A stretch of 64,000 nt of DNA from NCBI GenBank assembly GCA_947247005.1, contig OX365944.1:2678501-2742500 (forward strand), given 5' to 3'. Both the position numbers and the translations under genes were made by a program. Numbering within the stretch: the stretch's first letter is position 1; every line of letters starts with the position of its first letter. The DNA is from Spisula solida. Taxonomy: Eukaryota; Mollusca; Bivalvia; Venerida; Mactridae. Under the pieces are notes generated by a model. That model made no database searches and had not been told where the DNA came from. It saw nothing but the letters and a program-made list of their open reading frames with translations. Of the stretch, positions 50,395 to 63,313 are shown piece by piece.

Positions 50395-51635
50395 GTTTGT
50401 AAATGCTTTCATTATGTACAGTATTACGACAAATCTTTCCTAAAGATGGTCTCAACGGTAAATCTAAAATATAGCACGGAATGGTTGTGGAACATGATCA
50501 AGTGGCCTTCTTGTTAAAAAGCAAAAGGTGACATTTTAGGATAAACATGGACATATTCGTTGCAGTTTTGTCAAAAAAGGGGCAAATGGAATATGCATGC
50601 TCATTTTACACATGAATATTTACGTTATTAGAATTATAGGTCAGATTTATAGTAACATGCATATTGTTTTAATCACAGTGTCAAATTAAGGCATTAGTGA
50701 ACCTTGTCCTTCGAAAATCAAACGCCGTCGTGTATTTAATCCTTATGTGTCACCGTTCTGTGTAGTAATGCTGTGAAAGATACTTACAGTACATACAATA
50801 CATTGTTCACCGTACGGTGTTATCAGAATACACTTATCAAAAATATACGGTTCGACCACCGTCCATGACGCGACTAAAGAACAAAACTACATTTCTGGAT
50901 ATAAGTAAATCAATTGTTTGCTACAGTCTTAATTAAGATTATGTGATAAAGTCTCTCAAGTTTATGAGTACCTTGAGATGCTGTTCCGCATCTTAAATTG
51001 CATTTTATTATCTACAAATGCTTTAAATTAACATTGCCTGAATGATAACACGTATCATGTCCGCATAGCCATTCTATGAAATTGTATCCGAGAAATAATA
51101 TTTGATGTATTCAAGTATATCGTTCCTATTGGTTCGACGTCTATAAGTCGTCCAAGTGCAATGGAATCACTATATTATACGGATGTGTCGCCGTTTTACA
51201 GGAGAAATAAGTACACATTAGTACGCTATGTAGAGTATTTTTTTTAATTTAGATGAAGGCAATGGTTGACAATTAGTTCACACAAATCTAGAAAGTTGCT
51301 TTAATGACATTGATACATTTCTAATCATTTGATTCACGTGTGTATTGACTTACGTACAAATGAAAGGATTGTTTGATATGTGTCAACGTTACAAATCACA
51401 CTCGAGAGTTTGGTGGCAGGGCATACAAGAGACGAACTATTTTGGCCATGGACATTTCACGTTTTCGAAACCAAAATACCAACAAATTCAATCGCCTTGT
51501 CATTAAATTTGTTTGTCATTACGCGTGACTGTATGTTTTTGGTTGTTTTTGTTTAAAACATTTTTTTAAATGCTAAGCATAGCCATTTTGCCAGTCAGCT
51601 TTCTGCTAAGATCTGACAGGCAAGGTATATGGGTG

Positions 51636-51713
51636 TTTCCACCCATATTTGTACCCGACCGCCAGATTAGACGGCAAGTGTGCTTGCCACTTAGCTACTG
51701 AGGAACTAAAGAT
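51636..51713 (-). pseudogene. tRNA-like relic (R2)
   Basis: Minus strand TAGCTAAGTGGCAAGCACAC, then TTGCCGTCTAATCTGGCGGT and a degenerate B box (CGGGTACAAAT). Better preserved in the anticodon arm than the R1 copy; anticodon-like TCT. Partner of 32.73-32.81 kb. Confidence 0.5.
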
Positions 51714-53409
51714 TGTCAATTTTCGATGTACATGTATACTGTTCCCGGGAGAACACGGAATTGCTAATTGAAACAGAGATACTCATTTGAAATGTCGATG
51801 GTGCATGATGTGTAACTGGAGCGGAGAGTGTTACATAGCTCAAGGGATCCATAGGGTTATAACATTATTAAGGATAATAACATTATTATTAAATCTGGTG
51901 GGAGTCCGTGTATTATAGCTGCATATTTTTTGCTGAACTTATTACCATGAAACCACATGCCCTGATACAACATGCATTAATCAATCAATGTATCGTAAAT
52001 TATATTATTCAATTTGAGACAGTGTCGCTACAATGCAAAGACAAAATTCTAACTTGGTGTCGAATTAAACTCAACATACACCATCAAAAATACATTAGAA
52101 CAATTTGTTTTGTAAAATGAACGCTAATCGTTGGATTTAGATATTAGCGTGATCAAATTAAAACATTCATGCGGGAGCGATAATGACTTTAATGCGGGAT
52201 ATGATCAAATCCTGACATTATTTAAGGAAAGTCAATGTGTCTAGTGCGAGGAAAACATGTTTTATAAAAATATACCGTTTATTCTTAACCGTGGATTACA
52301 ATTTAAGTCGGGCTCAAGTACGCGTGACTCGTCTTTGTACAATGTGCTGCACTCATTAACCATTACTAGATTCGAAATTGAAAGACAAAGGCGAATGAGT
52401 TGACTTTCTGGGGAATTTCTTAACGGTCCAAACACTGTGTTTAATAAGCAACGATCATGGTAGCGGTGAACTTGTCTTTTACGACTGGTGATCATTTGGC
52501 CCGGATGTCTTGTTCAAATGTCTAGACTATTGCCTTTAGTAGATGTTGTACATTTATTGCGTACGAAATAATACAATTATTGAAGGCTCTACGTAATATT
52601 AATACTGCATTTGTACTGTTTTTATCCATGTGGTGTAAATTTAATATTCATAGTAGTATTTTTGATTCGCATGCTTATATCTATATATCCATCTGAAAAA
52701 TAGTTCGCTTTTACTAATTCCGAATACGTTAACCGACAATATTAGTTGAGTAATGTGGTGATTAACGTTACCAAAGTTACGATTATTCTGGCAGAAAGCC
52801 CATTACATGTGAGGTATCGTTTTTCAATAACAACAAACGAATGAGTAGTACTAGAGACATTTGTACGACTTTGGAATGTTATGATCTAAATTTGCTCAAG
52901 CAACCTCATATTCTCTATTCGTGTAGTGGTTTAAAGAGTTCCAATCGAATATTCTATGTACAAATGTACACTGGTCAAAATATTAACGTTTCCGTTAGTT
53001 GAATATAACTCTTTCTCGATTTCTCTTTTTCTGTAATTACACTTCGCCCAATACGCGCTAATAAATTGACGGAATTAATACATTTTTTCACTTTTGGTTA
53101 AGAGTAATAGACACGTATACCTTTTCAAAATGGTCCAACTTAGCGACAGGCTATGACATGATCAAAACGAGACATGACGACTGAAATGACGTTATTGGCG
53201 TTGCGTAAATACAATAATTATGATGACGTCATTTAATCAGCACAGGTCTCCTTGTAAGTGTCACGTTTACAAAAATGGAAATACAATACACAGAAAACAA
53301 TTGTGTTGGATCATGTCATATTTAGTGTGCAGTATTTATTTTATGGGGTAAAAATTACAAAATAATCAACATATTCCCAAAATTTACACTTTCCGTTTAT
53401 ATTGTGTAA

Positions 53410-56128
53410 TAATTTCAAATTGATGAAGACATTTTGTTTTTTAACGAACGTTTTGTGCGTAATGAATTTCAAGTAATGTTTCATGAGTTAGATGCTGATG
53501 TCAGTACTACAGAAATTAATAAGGGTATTAAACAGCTTAAACTTAATAAAAGTGCTGGTCCAGATAATTATTTAAACGAATACTTTATCTACGGAAACAA
53601 TGTTCTAACTCCCTATTTACAATCACTCTTTAATTGTATTTTCAAAACTGGTTACTTTCCTGAAACATGGACGGAAGGTTATATAGTTCCGTTACACAAA
53701 AAAGGTTCTATTCGTAATCCCGATAATTATAGGGGCATCACATTGCTTAGTGTATTAAGCAAATTGTTTACTCGCATATTGAATAATCGCTTAACATCTT
53801 GGGCTGAAGATTACAATGTTTACATCGAAGCACAGGCAGGCTTTCGTAGTGGCATGAGTACAACAGACAATATCTTCGTTTTACACGGCATAATTACGCA
53901 TATGATAAACCAGGGGAAAAAAACTTTACTGTAGCTTTATTGACTTTAGCAAAGCGTTTGATTATGTTGAAAGAAATAGCCTTTGGTCTAAACTCATTAA
54001 ACTTGGTATTCGGGGTAAAATGATGACAATACTTAAAAGTATGTACTCAAGCGTAAAATCACGTGTAAGGTTTGACAACAAATTAAGTAATGATTTTTCA
54101 TGCTTCTTAGGCGTTCGCCAAGGCGAATCTTTATCTCCTTTCTTATTCTCAATGTTTCTTAATGACATTGAAGAACATTTAGAATTAAGTGGTTTTAATG
54201 GTATTGAAATGCACATGACCAAACTTTTCATTCTATTGTACGCTGATGACATTGTTGTGTTTGCTGATTCGGCAGATAGTTTACAAAGTGGTTTAGATAG
54301 CTTACATCAGTATTGTGTTAGATGGAAACTTAAAATTAATGAACAGAAAACCAAGGTTATTGTCTTTAGAAAGGTCGGACTTCTACCGAGAATTTTGCAG
54401 TTTACATTAAACGGGGAACCTCTTGAAATTGTTAAGTCCTTTTCCTATTTAGGTGTTGTCTTCTCCTCGGGTGGTAGTTTTAAAACCACAGAGGTAACTC
54501 TTGCAGGTAAAGCACAAAAAGCTATATTCAAGCTGAATAAACATTTATATGATTTCCCAAATGTCACTGTGAAGCATAGATTAGACCTTTTTGATAAGTT
54601 GATTTTGCCAATCTTGAACTACGCCAGTGAAGTATGGGGTTTCAATAAAGCAAATGACATTGAACGTTTACACACACAATACTGCAAACGATCTTTACAT
54701 GTTAAACGTTGCACCCAAAACGATTTTGTTTACGGTGTCCTCGGCAGATTTGATTTATCCTATTATAGATATATCAAAATTATTAAGTACTGGCTGAAGA
54801 TAACACAGAGTAACGACTTAAAATATTGTAAAATTATATATGAACTTTTAAAAACAGATGCCGAATTGTTTCCACGTAAGGTAACGTGGGTTACATCATT
54901 ACAGCATTTACTCTCCTCGATGGGTTTTTACAACGTGTGGTTAGCACAAAGTGTAGGTAATACTGATGTGTTTATTAGCCTGTTTAAACAACGTTTACGA
55001 GATACAAATTTACAGAACTGGAATGCAAGAATCGATCAGTCATCTCGTAGTACGTTTTTCAAATCTATTGTGTCCTTCGACTTTCAATTTTATTTCAAAT
55101 GCAATCTGAGTAATCATTTAATCGTATCGATGTCTCGGTTATTGCTTTCATCTCATAATTTATGTATTGAAACTGGTAGATGGCACCGTCCAAATATAAT
55201 TCCGCGAGAAGAAAGAAAATGTCCGACATGTAACAAACTTGAGGACGAGTTCCATTTCATTATAGAATGCAGTCTTTATTCAGATTTACGTAAAAAATAT
55301 ATACCTAGGTACTGTTGGTCTAATCCGAGCATGTTCAAACTCAAATCACTTTTTGAAAGCACAAATAGGTGTGTAATTGAAAAATTAAGCACGTACATTT
55401 TTAAAGCTTTTGCACTAAGATCCTCGTTATCTTAATTATCATAAAGTCTCTTCTTTGCACTAAATACATGTACATAAATATTTACAAAACATGTCGGCAA
55501 AATTACAATTTAAAATTCAATTATTCACAACATCAAATAATTAAATTGGATGCGTCACTGGGTCTTACTTATTTGAACAGTGTTGTTTGTAAACCTTTAA
55601 TGTAAATACATTTTGTGAAGCAGTTAATTTGCTACATACCTATATTATTATGAATAACGACTGTGTGTATGTTTGCTTTATATATATATGTTCTTGATTT
55701 GCCTTTATGTATATGCCTCTCATATATTCATGTCATGTATTGTCATTTCTAAACGGACTATGCATCTTTCTCCGCTTAACACTCTTGCTCTGTATGCCCT
55801 ATCCACTCAACCTTTTCTTTCTGTTCTGCATCTTTAGTTAATATCGCCGAAGTTCATTCTTACGTTGCTATACATATTTCGTTTTTCGTCTTTTCAATAC
55901 CCACATTACTTCCGTGATATGCCATCCCACTCTCTAACCACTCCATCTTTCTCTCTTGTTTATTATTACTCTATTGTCACATCTTTGAGCTTGTACACGC
56001 ACTCACTCTGTTGCATTTATGTTGCTAAATAGTGTCATTTTGTTGTGTCATTGTATAAATTGTGTATTGTATATTGATGTTCTCGTGGGCCATGTGGCCT
56101 TTTGAATTCGAAATAAACTTCTTCTTCT
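53410..56128 (+). mobile_element. 5'-truncated non-LTR retrotransposon, R2 only
   Basis: Replaces the R1 interval 36.11-36.51 kb together with flanking unaligned DNA. Starts inside the protein upstream of the RT domain; no endonuclease or ORF1. The 3' untranslated part runs about 690 bp to GGGCCATGTGGCC, GAATTCGAAATAAACTTCTT and a short CTT repeat, a typical LINE tail without poly-A. No target duplication identified. Pyrimidine-rich 3' region (55.75-55.98 kb) with many TCTTTCTC-like words. Confidence 0.88.
53413..55435 (+). pseudogene. LINE reverse transcriptase, nearly intact, one frameshift
   Basis: Frame one runs to a TAG at 53932-53934: KQLKLNKSAGPDN (fingers), PLHKKGSIRNPDNYRGITLL, AQAGFRSGMSTTDNIFVL. 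A one-base indel in the seven-A run 53917-53923 moves the true frame, which continues with LYCSFIDFSKAFDYV (catalytic Asp), GVRQGESLSPFLFSMFLND, LLYADDIVVFADS (YADD at 54239-54250), WKLKINEQKTKVIVF and YLGVVFSSGG, then about 300 more residues with CPTCNKLEDEFHFIIECSLYS before the TAA at 55433. With only this one visible lesion downstream of the truncation it is the youngest LINE in the window. Clade not assigned. Confidence 0.92.
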
Positions 56129-56630
56129 ATCTTACCCCAAAAAGACTCTCATTTAGCGCAATATTCAGGCAATTTATTTTTGTGCATTGAACAAAAAGGC
56201 ATTATGTACATACAACATGTATCACAAAGATCAATTATCAAGTGAACTTATCAATAACTTAGTATTTAACCGATTCCCAAAACTCCAGTTCTGTTTATAT
56301 TTTAAAGGTTTTGCCCCAAAATATCGCATTTTGCACACTAACATGGAAAACGATGTTTGATATTTTAAACTAAAAGTAACAACCTACCTATCACATTATA
56401 TTATTATCAAATAAACCCATTAATGACAAGGTGATCTATAGATTCCTAAAATCATGTTAGGGTTTTATATTTTATAAGGTTTTACCCCAAATAATTCGAC
56501 TTTCACTAGCAAGTATAGACCTAGATTTGTTGTATGTTACGAGACACACATTATGTGACTTGATCCAAGAAAAATACTTGTTTTGCATTTTGTCCTAAAA
56601 AATCTGCTCTGTACTAATTGTGATTTTGTA
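56129..56630. repeat. Repeat segment related to 38.2-38.5 kb
   Basis: Contains AGGTTTTGCCCCAAAATATC then GCATTTTGCAC, and a second weaker copy (AAGGTTTTACCCCAAATAAT). Inverted relative to 38.45 kb. No coding potential. Confidence 0.45.
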
Positions 56631-57079
56631 CTGTTTGTGCTCTGATGATTAAAATTAGAATAAGGTATGATACGTTGTAGAGTTTGATAGTTGCCATTGT
56701 TACTTGTTACTGTCTTTGCGATGTGTTGTTATATTGTATTTTATTGAACCTTTGTAATATACCACTTCTGTTGAATTTCGTTTCCAATATCCTTTATAGA
56801 TAATAATATATTTATTAGGCATGCGGGTGCTGTATTAATTGAATGAGTGTTTTGGCACGGGGTGTTGTATCAAGTATATTGCTATTTGCATAAGTTCATC
56901 TTTATAACAGACAAAATGTGCCACTTTGTGTATTTTACGACACAATGTTCACTTTCAACTAATCGCACGAGTATTCTAGACGGTCACTATCTCGTCATAA
57001 TTACTTTCAATCATACAAGTCTGTCGGTATTTCACTTTAGTGTAGTCATTATTTAGAATAGCCCGACTTTATGGTTATA

Positions 57080-57360
57080 TACAAACATGGCTCAATGCCC
57101 AACTGAACAAGTAAGTAATCCACCTAAGTCCAAGCTATCGCAAAAGCTAATTGAACTAGATTAAGAAATCAAACAGCTGAATGCCAAACCTGAGTAAGTC
57201 TAGTTTCAACAGTAAAACAGGCTGAAATACCTAGTTTTAGTTCTAAAAAGTAGAACAAATAGTATTAAAAAGTTGAATGCTAAGCTTTCAGCTGAATTAC
57301 CTAGTTTCAGCAAATAAAAAAGGCTGAACGCCCCAGCCGCAAGACCCAGATACACTCACA
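57080..57360 (+). repeat. Family F copy, R2
   Basis: GGCTCAATGCCCAACTGAAC, CAAACAGCTGAATGCCAAAC and CAGTAAAACAGGCTGAAATA, with two or three internal repeats of the GCTGAATG motif. Stands between the blocks that border the R1-only 37.0-39.7 kb stretch. Confidence 0.7.
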
Positions 57361-59069
57361 GTCATATGATAAACTGTTATACCTACTAATAGAAGACGGA
57401 AACTTGCAGATACGCAGTAAGTGCAGCTGGATGGTTACTCGAATAATCGTTTACGCATGTATAGTCACTCGGGAATAGTTTGTTCTGAGATATGGCGCTT
57501 GAAATTATCATGTTTGAATTCGATATTGAATAAAGTTCCCAACAGCATACTATAAAATGTATTACTACGTTTACTTAATCGTATTTAAACCTGTGAATAT
57601 AGTATTATGCTCTCAATTAAAAAGCGCTAAAAGGAAGTTCACGTATACATTCTACGATGTCGAATTTTAAGTAGCTTTCCTGTAATGGAAAATCTTCATG
57701 AATCAGTGTTAGCACGTTTCTGTACATTACTAAAGCGACTTCCCGGTATTATATTATGTTGGCAGCTTTACTTTCCGTTGAACTTTGATATAAAAAAGGC
57801 ACATATATATATCGTACAATCACCCTTACTATGTGACTTATCGCTACTAAATTAACATTGTGTCGCACAAAACAACACTTAAATATAGGAAATGAAAACA
57901 GCTCTCAACAAAAACAGCAGACCAAGAAACACGCAAGTAAAGACAACAAAGACGAATAATAACAAATAACAGGTACTAGTCAAAATAAAATGCATCATAA
58001 TGAACCAGATATCAGGTGACATTAATCCGCCACCACATTTTGACAGTCTGCTGTTTCAGTAAGTCAAACATGACCCCGTTATGAACCACAACGAATGACT
58101 ACACATCACCAGAACAACCTACAACACTAAACGACACTGTGAACAGAGAAGAATACATCAACATTGGCATTTTACCACCCCTTTGATGTATTTGATGTTT
58201 ACAAAATCTATCGTATCAGGTTTTGTAGATTATGAACCTTCCATGTTATCGTGCGTTATACAAATAGGGATTTTTCCTCGAATCGTCTTGGAGTGGTGAC
58301 ATTCTTATGGCCATGTCTCATGTGATCGTAACAACAAATATCTGGCTTTCAATTAGAAGGTCGTAAGTACAAACTTGATATTTTGAGGAAACATGAACAA
58401 ACTGTAAAATTACTCTATACATATGGAAAAACAAGCGTTTTAAACAACCTTCACAGTCTAAGCCAGTGAAATGTTCCAGAAGATTAATTGTACTATTGAC
58501 GACCATGCAACGTAATAGTGATGCAATTATACCACACGTCTCGGTTTTCTGTTTTGACAGGGTTCCATGCCTTCTTACAGTGCGAACTTCATGTGTTTGT
58601 TCACTAATTGTCCTCGACATATCTAATGAAGATAGCATCCGCACATATATAGATCAAACAATCACACTTGACTTCTTTAAGAAAAGAGGATTTAGATATT
58701 AAACAGACCAATCTTCAAAATTCATTTGATACCTAAATACAATACTATCGAAATTCGATCAATTAGTGTAGCCGCAATCTCAGTAACTTCAGAAAAGCCC
58801 TTCGGCCTCGAGCAAGAACACATGTTTATAAAAACATTAGAGATCTAATCATTCTCGGCCCTGTCTTATGAATGTGTTTTACTTTAAATGTTGACTTGCA
58901 TATTAAGTCAGATTCCATTAAGCAAAGAAATGCGTGAACAAATTGAACCAATTTGATTGATAGCTTAAACCCTAACAAGTGCACTCCATTTTTCTAACCA
59001 TACTGGATTACGGAATATCATCTAACGGCAATCTCTGAGAACCTCCCAAACCATGTAAGGTGACAAACA

Positions 59070-59825
59070 ACTTGCAATATACCTCTGACATAACAATGCG
59101 CAATATTGAACTATATTCAGTCACATGATTAGAAAAGGGTAGCCCCCTGTCATCGTTACACATATTATTCAATACATGTTCACACAAATATATAGATCTA
59201 TATGGATATATTATACCTGTAAATACACACGCATTGATTATTCACATGTGTGCAGGCGATATTTTAACTTGATATTAACCGTAGGTCAAGTAGTATATTT
59301 TGTAAACAAGTCCGATTTCCCGAAAATTAAATATGGGTTATGTTTGTTGATGTTTTCAACATGTGCATGGGAAACATGAATTATGAATACTATTTTAAGG
59401 CAATTGGTTTTCTGTCATGATATGGCTTATTATGGTCGTAAAAACAAGAAAACTGATCGGGAAAGAAAAACTAACCTTCTTATTGACGGATACATAATTT
59501 GTTACTTTCATGCGAACTTAGCTGGACTTCTTACTCAGGCGAAACACTTTGGTGTATTACTAAAGTTAGAAACGAGGTTTATTTACAGCAGACAAACGGA
59601 AATGGCCGAGCTTTCACGATTGGGGGGGATTAAGTTTGTATAATGAAGGATTTTTACCCACATATTATTGTTATCGAAGATGAAAATACATTTATAAGTA
59701 TGCTATATAAGTATATCTCCAAAATTACATTAACAAATTGGAAATAGAAGACAACACGCAACAGAACCAGCGGAGCACATACTGTTTAATTGAGAATCGT
59801 ATACCAGAGGCGGACGCCCACAAAA
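59070..59825. other. Unaligned R2 stretch with one open frame
   Basis: Open frame 59383-59643 (86 codons; basic KNKKTDRERKTN then a hydrophobic part) has no recognised domain, no partner in R1, and ends near a G7 run. I do not call it a gene. A small family F trace (CAGAACCAGCGGAGCACATA) is at 59.76 kb. Confidence 0.35.
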
Positions 59826-60299
59826 CATGACCAGTGGAGCCTGTTACAACTTAATGAACGCTGGATTGTATGTTATCTGTATCATTAAATGTCGTACTAA
59901 ATAGAAACAGTGGCTTATTGAGGCCAATATGGAAGACTGCATTATTGTAAATATTTTAGCCTCGTAAAATAAAGACTTTATTTACTTATTGCTTATTCCT
60001 CATCTTAAATGTAATCTACAAAATAAGATCTCCATTTAAGTACATTGCCTGCCATTGAAATGTAACCAATTACACTTCTGGATACAGAATCTTGATTAAA
60101 AATATATAATAATCGAGACAAGAATGGCGTCGATTAAGAAATGTTTGAAGATCACAACAGAGATATGTCTACAAACAAATATCATTCACATACTGTAAAT
60201 ATACCCTCAAATCTTAATACGTATATATATCACGGTCCACAATAATTCAATACACAGACAATTGTTTTATCTAGCATTGAATTAGTTGTAAATGTAAAA

Positions 60300-60420
60300 A
60301 TATCATTACAAATCGGACATGGAAGACAACACTCAGCAGAAACAGTACATCACGAAAGGCACAAACAGAAACACACAAAAGGAAAAAACACACGTAACAA
60401 TGACGACACCTAAATGAATA
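60300..60420 (+). repeat. Family F-like segment, R2
   Basis: GGAAGACAACACTCAGCAGA as at 45.37 kb; inherited with the unit. Confidence 0.65.
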
Positions 60421-61788
60421 AGAAAAACTTGATTGAGTAAATTGTACTCGGCTGCGATTAGTTGACGTCAACATATTTGCTTGAATATAGTAACATCTAC
60501 ACATAGGCGGATCAACCTCAAGCTATTTACAACTTCATCACGTTAAAAGAAACAATATACGTTTGCATTCCATTGGGACAGTCATAAGTTCTTAATGGCT
60601 CTACATCAATAATATTATTATCAATGCATCTTTAAAGTGTTTAGTGCTAAAACATTCATATGTCATATGTTTGTCATATATCTATTTAAAATAATAATGA
60701 CCGATTGTATCTGTAATTCGGAAGTTGCTGCCAGTTGAATCAATCATTCATACGCTAAATAAAGCAGTTATTAATTGCTGTCGACTTAAGTAAGCCGGAA
60801 CCTGGTTCGAACCTTCATCCATCCAGTGAAAATACTCTAGGTCATTTTATAAATTGGTTCCGGTTTGTTTATAAGCGTATCAATTGTTCCGATCAAGTAA
60901 CTCAAGCATTGCGTTTGGCATTCTGCATCGTTAAAACACTACACATGTATAATTGGAATATGTGTTAGAAAGTGTTATATTCAGACAGTATATAGTTACT
61001 GTCAATAATGCTTTAATTATTGTGATACATCGCAATCAGTGAAGAAAGAAAGTTCCCAGCTCTCATTATAACACACCGAAAACATATTAGCGTGGCTTAA
61101 ATTCTTAATGAGGTTATACGGAACTGGCTTGTAACTCTCAATTTTCGTTACTTATCCCCAGCGGTAACATCTACTTGTTATTTCCTGGTTACGTAAACCT
61201 TTGATTGAAATAAAACGAATTACTCTCATTAATCTGCAAGCCGTCACGGATATGCCTTAAGATTGAAGACGTTTTACTATTAATTGCGCAGCGAGAGACA
61301 TACATTAATGTTGGGAAATTACAAGCACTTCTACTGTCTTGGTAAAATAGTCCATTTTTCAGAAATTGGTTTAAGTTCAACCCATCTGTCTAAGTGTGTT
61401 TTTAGTGGCGCTCTTGTTGAGAATGACATTTATTGCGCAGTGCTAAACTTTAATTTCACAAAACCGTATTCGTCACCCTGTTGTTACATTGCGGCGATAA
61501 CTAATTGTAACGCACTGGGCTGTCATTTCAGAGGGCGTGTCTTCAATTCCAGGTATGGGAACTGGACATTTCTGAAATTGTATTTGTAGTATTTACCGCT
61601 ATATATGACCGTGTGTACTGTAAAGTATCTAGTAAAAGGTGAAAAGAAACTGTGTATCGGTGCTATATTTACACCGGGCACATTATGAAACATCAGATTG
61701 TCGATTCGAAAATAAGGGCTAGGCGCACTCCTGCAATGCCGGACACACCTGTATATAACGGCTAATTATCATTGTATACACGTATATA

Positions 61789-62345
61789 CGAGGGTTAATC
61801 GGGAAGTTCGTGTAATTTTGTTGTGAATCGTGTTGTTTTGCACATAAGGAATAATAAATAATATCATAACAATCTTGTATGCATTATCAAACTCTCTTAT
61901 AAAAATGAGAAAAATATATCAAACAGTTACATAGTTACGACGATTTCTAAACATCCACTATGCATAGACGCCGCACACTATAAAACTAAACAACGTCACA
62001 CAACGTCAAACGACATGTAGGTTCAATGTATGGAGCACTTGTCCCACGAAGTGACACGAATATCTGATTTTCCGCATACCCAGCTCTTTCGGACAGATCC
62101 CATACAAAGTTAAAGGAGATTTCTAGAGCTCGCTGACTATCAGTCTAATGGTTTTACGTCTGTCTTTTCGGGTGATTCCGCGCACTTTTCACGTACACAC
62201 GGAATCACTGTCGATGGCAACCTTTCTCTATTGTTGACTTCAATTGACCTTCTGTGCATTTTGAAACGTCTGTGTTGTATGTTGGTAACTGCCGGGCTAT
62301 ACGCGTTTAAATTGTCGAACATTTTCATCTTTTCATTGGTTTCAG
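61789..62345. mobile_element. Mariner-type element fragment, R3 only
   Basis: R1 and R2 are continuous here; R3 has about 560 bp extra, starting after TA with CGAGGGTTAATCGGGAAGTT, a typical mariner-type terminal repeat. No matching right TIR is visible, so the right side is truncated or decayed. The minus strand (62140-62328) has an open piece without recognisable transposase motifs. Confidence 0.6.
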
Positions 62346-62774
62346 TCAGTGTTTGTTTCGTACATCATGTTTACATTGGTTTAGCAGTTTCCACGAGTGC
62401 AGTTTACATCGAGCAGAAGTGTTCGTCCAATGAACAAGAAGAACCAGGTTTACTGATTTTTTATAACGTTAAAACAGGTATTTTCCATTGTGATCTTTTC
62501 GATATTATACTTGTCTCGTATATTCTATCGCAACAAGTACGAAGTCAAATGGCGAAAATGACATGTTCATGTTAACTGAACATATCCGCGCGTTTATACA
62601 TTACCCTCCTCTGAATTCCTCGATTTCATATTTATTCGGTTTAAACTTTTAAGTACCGTCGAGAGTATAACTGGAACTCAGTGACATTATCCTGACACTG
62701 GGCCTGAACGCCTGATGATGCCATGATAAGCTGGGATTCAAGCAATGAAGCTATACCTGTACCACTTTAACAAC

Positions 62775-62885
62775 TGTGGAATGTCGCGCGGGGAATGTAA
62801 ACGTCTGCTTATCCTTGGCAACGCAATATTATTGCATAATAAATGTTGCAGTTCGACGTTATATTAAAATTCCGGCTTGAGAGCT
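62775..62885. promoter_or_regulatory. Conserved block with palindrome (R3)
   Basis: GTCGCGCGGGGAATGTAAAC: the TATA-like ATATAAA of R1/R2 is ATGTAAA here. ACGCAATATTATTGCAT (62821-62837) keeps the left half of the palindrome. TTCGACGTTATATTA is kept. Confidence 0.35.
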
Positions 62886-63313
62886 TGGCCAAGCCATACA
62901 AAAAAGTGAATATAACATAGACAAAATTAAAAGCTGATGTTCATAGCAGAACTCGCAAAGCTTTCAAACATTCTCTAAAAGTTGCGTTTATATTTGTTGA
63001 ACATGCAATGTTACATAACGAAATTATGGTCGAATCATCTTCAAGGCACTTTTGACATACTGTGCAAAGAAACGGTGCAGATAAGGATATTAAATTAATG
63101 TCATTTTGTTTAACAAGATTGCTATAAAGTCATGCACTTCTAATCAGGATATCGAAGTTATTAGGAAGCATATATAGCAAGCAAATTCGTTGAATTAACA
63201 TCCCCCATCCACAGGTTATCAGTATTATTGCGCAATTTTGAGTGTAAGCTTCCATCGGATAACAACTGTTAATAAATCAAGTGCAATAACTCTACCGAAT
63301 ATTGACCAATACA

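Larger units (their letters stand above)
46421..60700. repeat. Right-array unit R2
   Basis: Second copy of the right unit, shorter than R1 because it lacks several R1-only stretches (28.1-29.8, 30.83-31.62, 37.0-39.7 kb) although it gained a mariner relic (49.4 kb), a LINE (53.4 kb) and a family F copy (57.1 kb). It starts with GCTGCCAGCTGAATCAATCA (R3: GCTGCCAGTTGAATCAATCA). Confidence 0.88.

Noticed and set aside
53410..56128. An intact autonomous retrotransposon
   Set aside because: It lacks ORF1 and the endonuclease domain, and the RT frame has a frameshift.
58318..58702. Overlapping open frames of 108 and 78 codons on opposite strands in R2
   Set aside because: No recognised domain, and the matching R1 interval (42.1-42.6 kb) is not open in either frame.
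24890..60700. R1/R2 as uncollapsed haplotypes or assembly duplicates
   Set aside because: Copies differ by many substitutions, private transposons and kilobase indels, and a third copy begins at 60.7 kb; this is too much divergence for alleles placed in tandem.
61284..61589. Open frame in R3 with partner in R2 (47096-47287), CVFSGALV.NDIYCAV.NFNF, as a conserved exon
   Set aside because: Differences between the R2 and R3 frames fall about equally on all three codon positions and mostly change the amino acid, and R1 is frameshifted. This is neutral decay of duplicated DNA, not coding constraint.
62231..62575. 114-codon open frame in R3 with hydrophobic segments
   Set aside because: It spans the boundary of the mariner-type insertion at 62.35 kb and continues into sequence that is not open in R1 or R2, so it is a chance frame.
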